The notes beneath the pieces were generated by a model, which ran no database searches, was not told the origin of the DNA, and saw only the letters and a program-made list of their open reading frames with translations. Shown piece after piece: positions 44,656 to 53,918 of a DNA stretch of 64,000 nt (position 1 is its first letter; every line of letters begins with the position of its first letter). The position numbers and the translations under genes were made by a program. The DNA comes from Geminicoccus roseus DSM 18922. Its GTDB lineage: Bacteria > Pseudomonadota > Alphaproteobacteria > Geminicoccales > Geminicoccaceae. The stretch lies in NCBI RefSeq assembly GCF_000427665.1, contig NZ_KE386572.1, positions 496,001-560,000 on the forward strand. The letters are read 5' to 3'.

Positions 44656-46917
44656 ATGCTCAAGATCGTCGGCTATCCGGACCGCTACAGCGTCGCCCCA
44701 GGCGAGACCATCTCCTTCCAGGTCTCGGTCGAGGAGGGCGATCGCTTCGATGCCCGGATCGTCCGGGTCCTCAACGGCGACTGCAACCCGGAAGGCCCCG
44801 GCCTGAAGCTGCCCCATGTGCCGACTTCGATCGACGGCAGCTACCCGGCCAGGCGGCAGCGCATCGATCCCGGCTCCTACATGACCGTGCCGGCCATGCC
44901 CCCGTTGGCGGATCAGGCCTTCACCTTCTTCGCCACGATCTGGCCCACCCTCACCGATCGCGGCGACCAGACGCTGGCCGCACAGTGGGACGAAGAGAGG
45001 CAGGCCGGGTTCCGGATCGAACTGGTGGACGGCGGCAGGCTGGCCTTCGTCAGTGGCGATGGCAGCGGCACGGCACGGGTCGCCACCGGCAAGCCGATGC
45101 TGGTCCGGCAATGGTACCGCATCGCCGTCGGCTACGACCCGGCCAGCGGCCGCGTGACCCTCATCCAGGAACCGCTGCGCCACTATCCGCTGGTCCACGA
45201 CGCTGACCGGGTCGACGGGACGGCCGAGACCCGGCCGACGCCCCTGGCAGTTCCCTTCCTGCTGGCAGGTTCGCCCGAGGCGGACGGCTTCATCGGTCGC
45301 CACTATGACGGCAAGATCGACAGCCCGGCTCTCGTCTCCGGCATCCATGGCCTGGACCGCTACCTGCCGCTGCTGGGTTCGGGCGTGCCGTTCGTCCACG
45401 ACACCGGGCTGATCGCGCGCTGGGACTTCACCAGGGAGATGCGCACCACCCGCACCGTCGATCTCGGGCCATCGCGGCTGGACGGCGAACTGGTCCACCT
45501 GCCGACCCGGGCCATGAAGGGCTGGAACTGGACGGGCGAGCAGCACGACTGGACCCGCAAACCCGAGCATTACGGTGCGATCCACTTCCACCGCGACGAC
45601 ATCTACGACGCCGGCTGGGAGACCTCCGTCGCCTTCACCCTGCCGGACGACTTCAAGAGCGGCGCCTACGCCCTGCATGTCCATTGCGGCGACAGCGACG
45701 AGCAGGCCACCCGCGAGGACTATCTGGCGTTCTTCGTGCGTCCGCCGCGCGGCAAGAACCGCGGCCAGCGCCCCAAGGTGGCCTTCCTGGCGCCGACCTG
45801 CGCCTACATCGCCTATGCCAACCACGGCGAGCACATCACCGCGCGTGGGGCGGAAGCGCTGATGAACCGGCTGCTGCCGTTCGGCCACTCCGACATGTAC
45901 ATGTACTACCATCCGGAACTCGGCGGGTCGCTCTACGACAGCCATGCCGACGGTTCCGGCGTCTGCTATTCCAGCCGCCTGCGCCCGGTGCTGAACTTCA
46001 CCAGCCGCTACCATTCCTGGCTGGGCGGCCATGGCTCGGCGCTGTACCAGTACAATGCCGACACCCACCTGTTCTACTGGCTGGACCAGAAGGGCGTCGA
46101 CTACGACATCGTGACCGACGAGGACCTGCACCATGACGGCTACGAGCTGATCAAGGACTATCAGGTCATTCTCACCGGCACCCACCCGGAATATCATTCC
46201 ACGCAGGCCTGGGACGCGATGAAGGCCTGGGTCGATCGCGGCGGGCGGCTGATGTACATGGGCGGCAACGGCTGGTATTGGCGCGTCGGCTTCCATGACA
46301 CGCTAGACGGCGTGATCGAGCTGCGCCGCGCCGAGGACGGCATCCGCCCCTGGATCGCCGAGCCCGGCGAGTATTTCCAGTCGTTCAACGGCGAGTATGG
46401 CGGCCTGTGGCGCCGGATCGGCCGGGCGCCCAACGTGATGGCCGGCATCGGCTTCGTTGCCCAGGGCTTCGACGTCAGCTCCTACTACCGGCGGGCACCC
46501 GACGCGGACAATCCGCGCGCTTCCTTCATCTTCAAGGACGTGCCGGACGAGATCATCGGCGACTTCGGCCTGATCGGCGGCGGTGCTGCCGGCATCGAGC
46601 TGGACTGCATCAACACCGACCTCGGCTCGCCGCCGAACATGCTGCGGCTGGCTTCCTCCGAGGGCCACAGCTCGATGATGATGCTGGTCAACGAGGAGTT
46701 CGGCGTGGTGCCGCCAGCACTGGGCGGCGACCAGAACGACCAGGTGCGCGCGGACATGGCGTTCGGCGAGACCGCCGCGGGCGGCGCCATCTTTGCCACG
46801 GGCTCGATCGCCTGGTGCGGGGCGCTCCTGCCGAACGGTTGCGACAACAACGTGTCGAAGATCACCTGGAACGTTCTGGAACGCTTCATGGATCCAAGGC
46901 CGTTCACCACAGACTGA
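44656..46917 (+). CDS. N,N-dimethylformamidase-type large (beta) subunit
   Basis: A 753-residue amidohydrolase subunit, close to the 760 residues known for dimethylformamidase, a mononuclear-iron enzyme that splits dimethylformamide into dimethylamine and formate. A ConA/LamG-like beta domain (about 85-225) is followed by an alpha/beta domain with the putative metal site: Tyr384 or Tyr387 (APTCAYIAYAN), Tyr427 (SLYDSHADGSGV) and His510/Glu512 (GTHPEYHS), which parallel the ligands and active His of the Paracoccus enzyme. The family is broad, so the real amide may differ. ATG at 44656 is 61 bp after the small subunit. Confidence 0.82.
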   Translation: MLKIVGYPDRYSVAPGETISFQVSVEEGDRFDARIVRVLNGDCNPEGPGLKLPHVPTSIDGSYPARRQRIDPGSYMTVPAMPPLADQAFTFFATIWPTLTDRGDQTLAAQWDEERQAGFRIELVDGGRLAFVSGDGSGTARVATGKPMLVRQWYRIAVGYDPASGRVTLIQEPLRHYPLVHDADRVDGTAETRPTPLAVPFLLAGSPEADGFIGRHYDGKIDSPALVSGIHGLDRYLPLLGSGVPFVHDTGLIARWDFTREMRTTRTVDLGPSRLDGELVHLPTRAMKGWNWTGEQHDWTRKPEHYGAIHFHRDDIYDAGWETSVAFTLPDDFKSGAYALHVHCGDSDEQATREDYLAFFVRPPRGKNRGQRPKVAFLAPTCAYIAYANHGEHITARGAEALMNRLLPFGHSDMYMYYHPELGGSLYDSHADGSGVCYSSRLRPVLNFTSRYHSWLGGHGSALYQYNADTHLFYWLDQKGVDYDIVTDEDLHHDGYELIKDYQVILTGTHPEYHSTQAWDAMKAWVDRGGRLMYMGGNGWYWRVGFHDTLDGVIELRRAEDGIRPWIAEPGEYFQSFNGEYGGLWRRIGRAPNVMAGIGFVAQGFDVSSYYRRAPDADNPRASFIFKDVPDEIIGDFGLIGGGAAGIELDCINTDLGSPPNMLRLASSEGHSSMMMLVNEEFGVVPPALGGDQNDQVRADMAFGETAAGGAIFATGSIAWCGALLPNGCDNNVSKITWNVLERFMDPRPFTTD

Positions 46918-46942
46918 ACTCGGCAACCTCAGGGAAATGACG

Positions 46943-47716
46943 ATGGATGCGCTCGCCCGGTTTCGCCTGGATGGCAAGGTCGCCGCCGTGACGGGGGCGG
47001 CCCGCGGCATCGGCCTTGCGGTGGCGGAACTGCTTGCCGGTGCCGGCGCCGACGTCGCCCTGATCGACCTGAACGCCGAACTCGGCCCAGCAGCGGCCGA
47101 GAAAGTCGCCGCAACCGGGCGGCGCTCGATTTTCTATCCGGCGGACCTGCGCAAGCCGGAGGCGTCCACGCGGGCGGTCGAACAGATCCTGGCCGACTTT
47201 GGCCGCGTCGACATTCTGGTCAACTGCGTCGGCATCAACCCGAACACCGATGTCCTGGACATCTCTCCGGAAGAATGGCGGGAGGTCCAGGACGTCAACG
47301 TCAACGCCATGTTCTTCACCAACCAGGCCTTTGCCCGCCACATGGCCAAGCATGGCGGCGGCAGCATCGTCGCGATCGGGTCGAACTCCGGCTTCACCGT
47401 CGACAAGCCGCAGCCGCAGGCCCACTACAACGCCAGCAAGGCGGCGGTGCACCAGATGGTGAAGTCGCTGGCGGTCGAACTGGCGCCATTCAGGATCCGG
47501 GTGAACGCGGTCGCCCCCGGCTATACCCTCACCGAGATGACCAGGCTTGGGCTGGGCAAGCGCGAGTGGGTCGAGGTCTGGGAGGAGATGACCCCGATGA
47601 AGCGCTTCGCCGAGCCGGACGAGATCGCCCACGCCGTCCTGTTCCTGGCCAGCGATGCGGCAAGCTACTGCACGGGCACGGTGCTCCTGGTGGACGGCGG
47701 CTACACCTGCTGGTGA
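46943..47716 (+). CDS. Short-chain dehydrogenase/reductase
   Basis: A 257-residue classical SDR. Motifs: TGAARGIG (cofactor), NCVG in place of NNAG, catalytic Ser (GSNSGF) and YNASK; LIDLN after the second strand points to NAD. The start at 46943 has AGGGA eight bases upstream; an ATG six bases earlier is too close to that site. It follows the large amidohydrolase subunit by 25 bp and probably belongs to its operon. Its last 16 bases overlap the convergent cyclase gene. Sugar or polyol dehydrogenases have this form, so it might also serve the upstream operon. Confidence 0.88.
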   Translation: MDALARFRLDGKVAAVTGAARGIGLAVAELLAGAGADVALIDLNAELGPAAAEKVAATGRRSIFYPADLRKPEASTRAVEQILADFGRVDILVNCVGINPNTDVLDISPEEWREVQDVNVNAMFFTNQAFARHMAKHGGGSIVAIGSNSGFTVDKPQPQAHYNASKAAVHQMVKSLAVELAPFRIRVNAVAPGYTLTEMTRLGLGKREWVEVWEEMTPMKRFAEPDEIAHAVLFLASDAASYCTGTVLLVDGGYTCW

Positions 47717-49725
47717 CGTCCGGAAGCCTCTCGCCCGGTCGACGGCTCCCGCTGGAAGCCATGCTCGACAACCGCAGTACCGCCTGGTCCTGAAGGCGGA
47801 TCAGCCACGAGTTCGTGAACCTCCAGGCGCTCCAGGCGGCCCTTCAGTGGAACCTCGCCCAGCGAGCGGAACCGGAAGTCCTGCCTGCATCCCTTCCGGA
47901 CCGCCTCGCTCACCAGGATCGTCGTTCCGAACTGCTTGTTCAGGCCCTCCAGGCGGGAGGCGACGTTCACCGTGTCGCCCATCCCGGTGTACTGCAGCCG
48001 GTTGGTTGACCCGACGCTGCCCATCACGGCGTGCCCCGTGTGCAGCCCCAGCCGGGTGATGAAGACAGGCCTGCCTGCAGCCGCCTGGGCGAGGTTGAAG
48101 GCCTGGATCCTCTCGGCCAGATCGAGCGCGCAGGCGCAGGCATGGTCGACATGGGCCGGATCGGGCGTGGGCGCGTTCCAGGAGGCGAAAATGGAATCGC
48201 CCAGGAACTGGATGATGGCCCCGCCATGGGCATAGACGCCTGCGCTGAGCAGGTCGAAATACGCCGAGAGCATCTCGACGACGTCTTCCGGGTCGTTGCT
48301 CTCGCAGATGGTGGTGAAGTCGCGGATATCGGTGAACAGGACGGTCACCTCCTGGCGCCGGCCGAACCGGCGATGGATTCCGGCACTCTCGACGATGCGG
48401 CTTACGATCTCGCGGGGAACATAGAGGGCGAAGGTCTGGATGGCATGGCGCGCAGCCGTCAGCGCCTGGGAGAGCGTGGTGATCTCCAGGACACGCGATC
48501 CCACCACGGGTCGGGGCTGGAAATCCAGGTCGCCCAGGCGTCGTGCGGCGTCGGTCAGGCCCGTCAGCGAGCGTCCCAGCCGCCACGCTACCAGCACAGC
48601 GACGCAGACGCCGAGGGCGATCACGGCCGCGGAGATCAGCAGGCCGTTGCGGGCCAAGCGCTCGCTGGGCGCCGTGAAGTCGGAAAGCGGAGCGGCCACG
48701 ACCACCGCGTAGCGGGCAAGCATGTCCTGGCCGACCGAAGGCACCACCTCGATCAGCCAAGGCTCCTCTTCGAAGGCGACCTCGTTGGTTGGATTGGCAG
48801 CTTTGCGCGTAAGGCGCGCCTGCACGATCGGCAGCATCGGGTCGGCTGCCTGGAGCGAGGACGATGCCTGGACGCCGTCGAGGTTGGCGCCGATCAGCCC
48901 CATCACCTTCGGATCCGAATGGGCCATCAGCACACCGTCCGGATCGAACAGATAAGCCCGCGCATGATCTGAAATCCGCCTGTCCTGGAGGAAATGGCCG
49001 AGCGTCTCCAGCAGGACGTCCGTGCCGACCACCACCGACGGATCCTCGACGAGACGCCTGGAGATCGTGACCCCCAGGTCGCCAGTGGATGCCATCCGGT
49101 ATGGCGGGCTGAGAACCGGGGCAGCCTGGTGCTGCGCTTCCTTGAACCATCCGCGTGTCCGCGGGTCGAAATCGCTTGGAGATGGCGGCGCGTCTGCAAC
49201 CGTCTGGCCTTGAGCGTCCCGGAAACGCCAGCTCTGTACCCTGCCCCGGACGGGGTCCTGGTGGATCCTCCGGAATGCATAGGCAGCGTCGGACGGGGCT
49301 CCTGTCACCTTCCGCCATGCGCTGCCGGGCTCATCCAGGGCGACACCTTGGCTGAAGCTGCCGTCGCTGCGACCGATATAGATCGAATCGATCTGGGGCA
49401 GCTGGTCCAGGGCCTCCTGGGCGAAGGCGATCCGATCCGCATCAGCGACAAGATCCAGGCCCGACACGCTGGCCATCACCGTGACCATCTCCGGTGCGTC
49501 CAGGAGATGATCGAACTCGGTACCGATCCGCTCCCCGGCCACCCGCATCTCTTCCAGGGCCATGAGGTGGGCGAGGTGCCGGCCCTGCAGGTAGGTGAAC
49601 AGGACCAGGGACAGCGCCACCACCAGGAGCAGGCTGACCACCATCACCCCCAGATAGACACTCAGCGGGCGGACCCGGCGCCGGAGGAGCCGTGGCCTCA
49701 GTGGCACCGGCCACCCAGCCCGCAA
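47701..49725 (-). CDS. Receptor-type class III adenylate cyclase
   Basis: A 674-residue membrane cyclase. Order: membrane helix (about 21-44), a periplasmic double-Cache sensor (about 50-345; FDPRTRGWFKEA and MASTGDLGVTISRRL are typical), second membrane helix (about 362-381), HAMP linker, then the cyclase domain (about 455-640). Metal-binding Asp466 (LFTDIRDFT) and Asp510 (FLGDSIFASW) are intact, as is the NVASRLEGLNKQFG segment, so it should make cAMP. The start is TTG at 49725, with GAAAGG five bases before. It lies 13 bp behind the LysE-type gene, at the end of the aroK run. Confidence 0.88.
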   Translation of the reverse strand: MRAGWPVPLRPRLLRRRVRPLSVYLGVMVVSLLLVVALSLVLFTYLQGRHLAHLMALEEMRVAGERIGTEFDHLLDAPEMVTVMASVSGLDLVADADRIAFAQEALDQLPQIDSIYIGRSDGSFSQGVALDEPGSAWRKVTGAPSDAAYAFRRIHQDPVRGRVQSWRFRDAQGQTVADAPPSPSDFDPRTRGWFKEAQHQAAPVLSPPYRMASTGDLGVTISRRLVEDPSVVVGTDVLLETLGHFLQDRRISDHARAYLFDPDGVLMAHSDPKVMGLIGANLDGVQASSSLQAADPMLPIVQARLTRKAANPTNEVAFEEEPWLIEVVPSVGQDMLARYAVVVAAPLSDFTAPSERLARNGLLISAAVIALGVCVAVLVAWRLGRSLTGLTDAARRLGDLDFQPRPVVGSRVLEITTLSQALTAARHAIQTFALYVPREIVSRIVESAGIHRRFGRRQEVTVLFTDIRDFTTICESNDPEDVVEMLSAYFDLLSAGVYAHGGAIIQFLGDSIFASWNAPTPDPAHVDHACACALDLAERIQAFNLAQAAAGRPVFITRLGLHTGHAVMGSVGSTNRLQYTGMGDTVNVASRLEGLNKQFGTTILVSEAVRKGCRQDFRFRSLGEVPLKGRLERLEVHELVADPPSGPGGTAVVEHGFQREPSTGREASGRHQQV

Positions 49726-49738
49726 GCCGGCCTTTCCG

Positions 49739-50398
49739 TCATACCCGCCGCTCGGTCAGGAACAGCTTGACGGCAAGGCCCAGGAAGAACAGGCCGGACA
49801 GCCCGTCGAGGGCGACTGTCACCCAGCGGACCCTGGAGAAGCGGTCGACCATCCAGCCGGTCAAGGCGGCGATCCCCATCAGCCAGACGATGCCGATCAG
49901 ATTCAAGGTCATGCCCAGCACGAAAGTCTGCATGGCGACGCTGCCTCGCAGTGGCGACACGAACTGGGGCAGGAACGCCACGAAGAACATGATGACCTTA
50001 GGATTGGCAAGGTTGGTCAGCATGGCGCGGGTGAACACGGTCCAGCTGCCGGGAAGTTCCCGCACGGGCTGGGTGGGATCCGGCTTCTGTCCGCCCTGCC
50101 AGTTCCGCCATGCCGCCTTGAGAGCCTGCAGACCGATCCAGGCGAGGTAGAAGGCGCCCAGCCAACGCAGCACGTCGAACGCGGCAGGTGACGCGGCGAT
50201 CAGGGCAGACACGCCCACCGCCGCCAGGAGGCTGTGGCCGATATTGCCGACCAGAATGCCCAGGCAGGCGGTCAGCCCGCTGCGCACCCCTCCCAGCAGG
50301 CTGTTGGCCGCGACGAACATGGTGTCGGGGCCGGGGGTAACCGCCAGCAGCACGGCCGCCCCCAGAAATACCGCGAAGAGTTGTGCCTCGGGGAACAT
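49739..50398 (-). CDS. LysE/RhtB-family amino acid exporter
   Basis: A 219-residue inner-membrane exporter with about six helices and the family signatures TPGPDTMFVAANSLLGG near the N terminus and ANPKVIMFFVAFLPQF in the middle. Members export amino acids such as homoserine, threonine or lysine. GAGG lies five bases before the ATG at 50398. It follows the RidA gene by 7 bp. Export of excess or toxic amino-acid derivatives would fit RidA beside it. Confidence 0.9.
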   Translation of the reverse strand: MFPEAQLFAVFLGAAVLLAVTPGPDTMFVAANSLLGGVRSGLTACLGILVGNIGHSLLAAVGVSALIAASPAAFDVLRWLGAFYLAWIGLQALKAAWRNWQGGQKPDPTQPVRELPGSWTVFTRAMLTNLANPKVIMFFVAFLPQFVSPLRGSVAMQTFVLGMTLNLIGIVWLMGIAALTGWMVDRFSRVRWVTVALDGLSGLFFLGLAVKLFLTERRV

Positions 50399-50405
50399 GT
50401 CGACC

Positions 50406-50795
50406 TCAGACCGGCTGGAAAGCGACGGCTTCAATCTCGCAGTGCAGTTGCGGGCTGGCCAGGCCACGCACGATCAGCAGCGTGGCGGCACAGGCATGGC
50501 CGTCCATGCGCTGGTCACGGATCTGCCGCCACAGCTTCACGTCGCGCTGGTCGACCAGGAACACCGTGATCTTGACGATGTCGCGAGCGGCCATGCCAGC
50601 ATGGGCCAGCACGGCGAACAGATTATCCCACATCTGTTCCATCTGCTCTCCGACGCCTTCCGGCACGCTGCCGTCGACCCGGACACCAATCTGCCCGGAC
50701 ACGTGCAGCCATCGCCCAGGCCCGGTCACCAGGGCTCCCTGGCTGTAGGCGGAAGCCGGCCGGTGCACGCCCGCGGGGTCGAAGACTTCGATCAT
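50406..50795 (-). CDS. RidA-family protein
   Basis: A 129-residue protein of the RidA/YjgF family, which hydrolyses reactive enamines and imines from PLP enzymes. Family features: AYSQGALVTGPGRWLHVSGQIGV, DIVKITVFLVDQRD and a terminal PQLHCEIEAVAF. The usual Arg near residue 105 is replaced within ATLLIVRGLASPQL, where an Arg remains close by; activity is likely but the subfamily is not RidA itself. It sits 21 bp after the SDR gene. Confidence 0.85.
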   Translation of the reverse strand: MIEVFDPAGVHRPASAYSQGALVTGPGRWLHVSGQIGVRVDGSVPEGVGEQMEQMWDNLFAVLAHAGMAARDIVKITVFLVDQRDVKLWRQIRDQRMDGHACAATLLIVRGLASPQLHCEIEAVAFQPV

Positions 50796-50816
50796 GGGTC
50801 CGCTCCTCGATCCACG

Positions 50817-51581
50817 TCAGATGGAAGCTAAAAAGCCCCCGTCCACGTACAGGCACTGGCCGGTAACGTAGCGCGCGGCGTCCGAGCAGAGGAAGACGGC
50901 AGGACCGACCAGATCGTCCAGATCGCCGAACCGGCCCTGCGGTATTTTGGCGAGCATCGCCTGCTGCCAGCCGGGATCGGCATAGAACGCCTCGGTGAGC
51001 GAGGTGCGGAAGTAGCCCGGGCCGATCGCGTTGACGCGGATCCCCAAGGGCGCCCATTCGGTCGAGAGAGCGCGGGTCATCCCGAGGAGGCCAGACTTGG
51101 AGGCGCCGTAGGGCGTGGCGGTCGGGACACCCACCTCCGAGGTGAGCGAAGCCACGTTCAGAATGACGCCCGACTTCCGTTCGGCCATGCCCTTCGCCAC
51201 CGCCCGGGCGGTAAAGAAGGCACCCTTCAGGTTCGTGTCGACGATCCGGTCCCACAGAGCCTCGTCGACCTGGAGCGATGGCCGGACCTCTTCCATGCCC
51301 GCATTGTTCACGAGCAGGTCGATCCGCCCGGCCTCGTCCAGGAGCCTGGCGATCCCGGCATCGATGTCCGCCACCGAGGATGCATCGACCGGCACGGCCC
51401 ACGCCTGGCGCCCCTCCGCCTCGATCGCCTGCCTGGTGGCGGCCAGACGCGCCACCTCCCGCCCGGTCACCGCGACGTCGGCGCCTGCCGCGGCCAGACC
51501 TCGCGCCAGCGCAGCGCCGATCCCGCGCGAGGCCCCGGTCACCAGGGCGATCTTGCCGGAAAGATCGAACAACGCGTTCAT
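50817..51581 (-). CDS. Short-chain dehydrogenase/reductase (gluconate 5-dehydrogenase-like)
   Basis: A 254-residue classical SDR. Motifs: TGASRGIG (cofactor), NNAG, catalytic Ser in NVASLTSEVG and YGASK. The MNALFDLSGKIALVTGASRGIG start is typical of gluconate 5-dehydrogenase and related polyol dehydrogenases, but the substrate is not certain. CAGGAG lies 9 bases before the ATG. The start codon overlaps the stop of the acetyltransferase gene by 4 bp. Confidence 0.87.
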   Translation of the reverse strand: MNALFDLSGKIALVTGASRGIGAALARGLAAAGADVAVTGREVARLAATRQAIEAEGRQAWAVPVDASSVADIDAGIARLLDEAGRIDLLVNNAGMEEVRPSLQVDEALWDRIVDTNLKGAFFTARAVAKGMAERKSGVILNVASLTSEVGVPTATPYGASKSGLLGMTRALSTEWAPLGIRVNAIGPGYFRTSLTEAFYADPGWQQAMLAKIPQGRFGDLDDLVGPAVFLCSDAARYVTGQCLYVDGGFLASI

Positions 51582-52111
51582 CCTGAACTCCTGGCTGAAC
51601 TCCTGGGTGGCTCGATCCGATAGACCAGGGCGCGGTACTTGGGATGCAGGCGCTCGCCGATGATCGCACCGCCCATCGATTCGACCAGGCGACGGCTCGG
51701 CCCGTTCTGCTCGGCGACCGGATAGAGCAGCCCATCCGGCTTCAGCGTCGCGAAAGCCCACTCGGCCAAGGCGGCGATGGCCTCCCGGCCATATCCCTGG
51801 CCATGCTCCGACTCCCGGATCCAGATCCCGAGTTCGGGCAGGCGCTCCTGCATGGCATGGAGCCCGCAGAGCCCGAGAAACCTCCCGTCCTGGAGGTGCC
51901 GGATGGCGACATGCATCTCGTGGCCCGCCGCCATCGAGGAGGGCCAGAACGCCACGATCGCTGCGAGTTCCTCCATCGATGCCGGAGGATCGAAGCTGAG
52001 GAAGCGGGTCAGCGTCGGCGTGATGGCGGGGAAGATCTCGGTGACGTCGCCGGGCCCGGCCGGCCGCAGGTCCAGCCGTGCGCTCCGAAGGCGGAACGCT
52101 GCCGCGGTCAC
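51578..52111 (-). CDS. GNAT-family N-acetyltransferase
   Basis: A 177-residue acetyltransferase of the RimJ/RimL type. The N terminus RLRSARLDLRPAGPGDVTEIF is characteristic; the acetyl-CoA loop reads ESEHGQGYGREAIAAL, and EQNGPSRRLVESMGG follows. It may acetylate a protein N terminus or a small amine. The GTG start at 52111 overlaps the aroB stop (GTGA), so translation is coupled to shikimate-pathway genes. Confidence 0.88.
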   Translation of the reverse strand: MTAAAFRLRSARLDLRPAGPGDVTEIFPAITPTLTRFLSFDPPASMEELAAIVAFWPSSMAAGHEMHVAIRHLQDGRFLGLCGLHAMQERLPELGIWIRESEHGQGYGREAIAALAEWAFATLKPDGLLYPVAEQNGPSRRLVESMGGAIIGERLHPKYRALVYRIEPPRSSARSSG

Positions 52112-53217
52112 ACTGGCCGGTCCAGAAGCTCGCGCAGGACATCCGGGTCCACCGCGCTGCTGGTGAAGGCCTCGCCCAGACGCCGCAGCAGCACGAAGTT
52201 GATGGTGCCGTCGGTCGTCTTCTTGTCGCGCCGCATGGCGGTCAGCATGGCGTCCGCAGCGAATCCCTGATTGGTCACCTCGCCGGGCGACACCTTGAGC
52301 CCGAGCGACTGCAGGTGGCGGCGCACCCTGCTAGTCGAGCCGGCCGGCAGATGTCCGCTGCGCACCGACAGTTCGGTGGCTTGGACCATGCCGATGCCGA
52401 CTGCTTCGCCATGGAGCAGGCGCCCGCCATAGCCGGACAGATTCTCGTAGGCATGGGCGAAAGTATGGCCGAAATTCAGCAGCGCACGACCGCCTTTCGT
52501 CTCGAATTCGTCGTCGCCGACGATCTCGGCCTTGAGCGTGCAGGAGCGTTCGATGGCATGGGTGCGCGCCTCCTGATCGCCGTCGATCACGCCCTGCCCG
52601 TGCTCTTCCAGCCAGGCGAAGAATGCCTCGTCGCGGATCAGCCCGTACTTGGCGACCTCGGCATAGCCGGCCCGCAGTTCGCGCACCGGAAGGGTGTCGA
52701 GGGTGGTAGGATCGATCAGCACCACCCGCGGCTGATGGAAGGCCCCGACCAGGTTCTTGCCGGAACGGGCGTTGATGCCGGTCTTGCCACCGACGCTGCT
52801 GTCGACCTGCGCCAGCAGCGTGGTCGGCGCCTGAACGAAGGGCAGGCCACGCAAAAGGATGGAGGCGGCGAATCCCGCCAGATCGCCGACCACCCCTCCC
52901 CCAAGCGCCAGGATCGCGGTCTTGCGGTCGATGCCAGGCTCCAGCACCGCCTCGCAGACCCGTTCCAGCACCGCCCAGCTCTTGCTGCCCTCCCCCTGCG
53001 GCACGGTCACCGTACGGAAGGACAGGCCGGCTTCGGCCAATGAGGCCTCCAGTCGGGCCAGGTGCGGCGTTCCGGCCATCGCCTCGTCGGTGACGACCAC
53101 CAGTCTTCTCGAGGGCAGGAGTTCGCGGATCTCGTGCCCGGCCCGGTCGAGCAGACCAGCGCCGATTTTCACGTCATAGGCGCGCGTGCCCAGGGGGACA
53201 TGGACAGTTCGGGTCAT
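52108..53217 (-). CDS. aroB: 3-dehydroquinate synthase
   Basis: A 369-residue enzyme for the second step of the shikimate pathway (DAHP to 3-dehydroquinate), NAD and zinc dependent. Motifs: ALGGGVVGDLAGFAAS (NAD loop), PTTLLAQVDSSVGGKTGIN, RAGYAEVAKYGLI, and zinc ligands Glu (AEVAK), His (LNFGHTFAHAYE) and His (LLHGEAVGIGM). Starts within the end of aroK (ATGA overlap), the usual arrangement in alphaproteobacteria. Confidence 0.97.
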   Translation of the reverse strand: MTRTVHVPLGTRAYDVKIGAGLLDRAGHEIRELLPSRRLVVVTDEAMAGTPHLARLEASLAEAGLSFRTVTVPQGEGSKSWAVLERVCEAVLEPGIDRKTAILALGGGVVGDLAGFAASILLRGLPFVQAPTTLLAQVDSSVGGKTGINARSGKNLVGAFHQPRVVLIDPTTLDTLPVRELRAGYAEVAKYGLIRDEAFFAWLEEHGQGVIDGDQEARTHAIERSCTLKAEIVGDDEFETKGGRALLNFGHTFAHAYENLSGYGGRLLHGEAVGIGMVQATELSVRSGHLPAGSTSRVRRHLQSLGLKVSPGEVTNQGFAADAMLTAMRRDKKTTDGTINFVLLRRLGEAFTSSAVDPDVLRELLDRPV

Positions 53218-53807
53218 GCAAGTACTCCTGCGTCGACCAGACGCCGGACGAGGTCGAGGACGAGCATGTCGAGCGGCTGGTCGCCCGTGTCCACGGTCAT
53301 GTCCGCCTTGGCATAGAACGGATGGCGCCGTTCCATCAGGTCGGCCAGGATCGCCCTGGGATCGCCGGCATCCAGAAGCGGCCGCGTCCCTTTCTTGCGG
53401 CCGGTGCGGGCCACCAGGGTGTCCAGGTCGGCGCGCAGCCATACCGAGAAGCCCCGGGCGGCCACCCGCTCCTGCGTGAGCGGATCGATGAACGCGCCCC
53501 CGCCCAGGGCCAGGAAATGCGGCGTCCCGATGAGGAGGCGAGCGATCACCCGCCGCTCGAGCGCCCGGAATTCTGCCTCGCCGTGGCCGGCGAAGATGTC
53601 CGGGATCGACATGCCGGCTGCCTCGACGATGGCATCGTCGGCATCCATGAACGGAGCCTCCAGCAGCGTCGACATCCGGCGGCCGACGGCCGACTTGCCA
53701 GCGCCCATCAGGCCGACCAGCACCACATGACGGGTCAACTTCAGCTTGTGCAGAGCGATGAGGTCGAGATTCGGAGCGGCTTCTTGGCGCGCTTCGTGGT
53801 TGGTCAT
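53214..53807 (-). CDS. aroK: Shikimate kinase
   Basis: A 197-residue shikimate kinase. Walker A GLMGAGKS at residues 32-39, shikimate-binding Asp (FMDADD) and Arg (EAEFRALE), the GGGAF loop and the lid Arg region (GRKKGTRPLL) are all present. An extra 25-residue N-terminal helix precedes the core, as in several alphaproteobacterial forms. First gene of a run of seven minus-strand genes; divergent from the small membrane peptide gene at 53919. Confidence 0.96.
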   Translation of the reverse strand: MTNHEARQEAAPNLDLIALHKLKLTRHVVLVGLMGAGKSAVGRRMSTLLEAPFMDADDAIVEAAGMSIPDIFAGHGEAEFRALERRVIARLLIGTPHFLALGGGAFIDPLTQERVAARGFSVWLRADLDTLVARTGRKKGTRPLLDAGDPRAILADLMERRHPFYAKADMTVDTGDQPLDMLVLDLVRRLVDAGVLA

Positions 53808-53918
53808 TTCGTGTCAACGTTGAACGGGCGGGACGTCGCCGATATAAACCGGCTGGCGTCGTGTCCGGCAAGCCCGGGGTGGACGAAAATCCGAAGGCCT
53901 GGGTTGTGAAGCGGAGCG

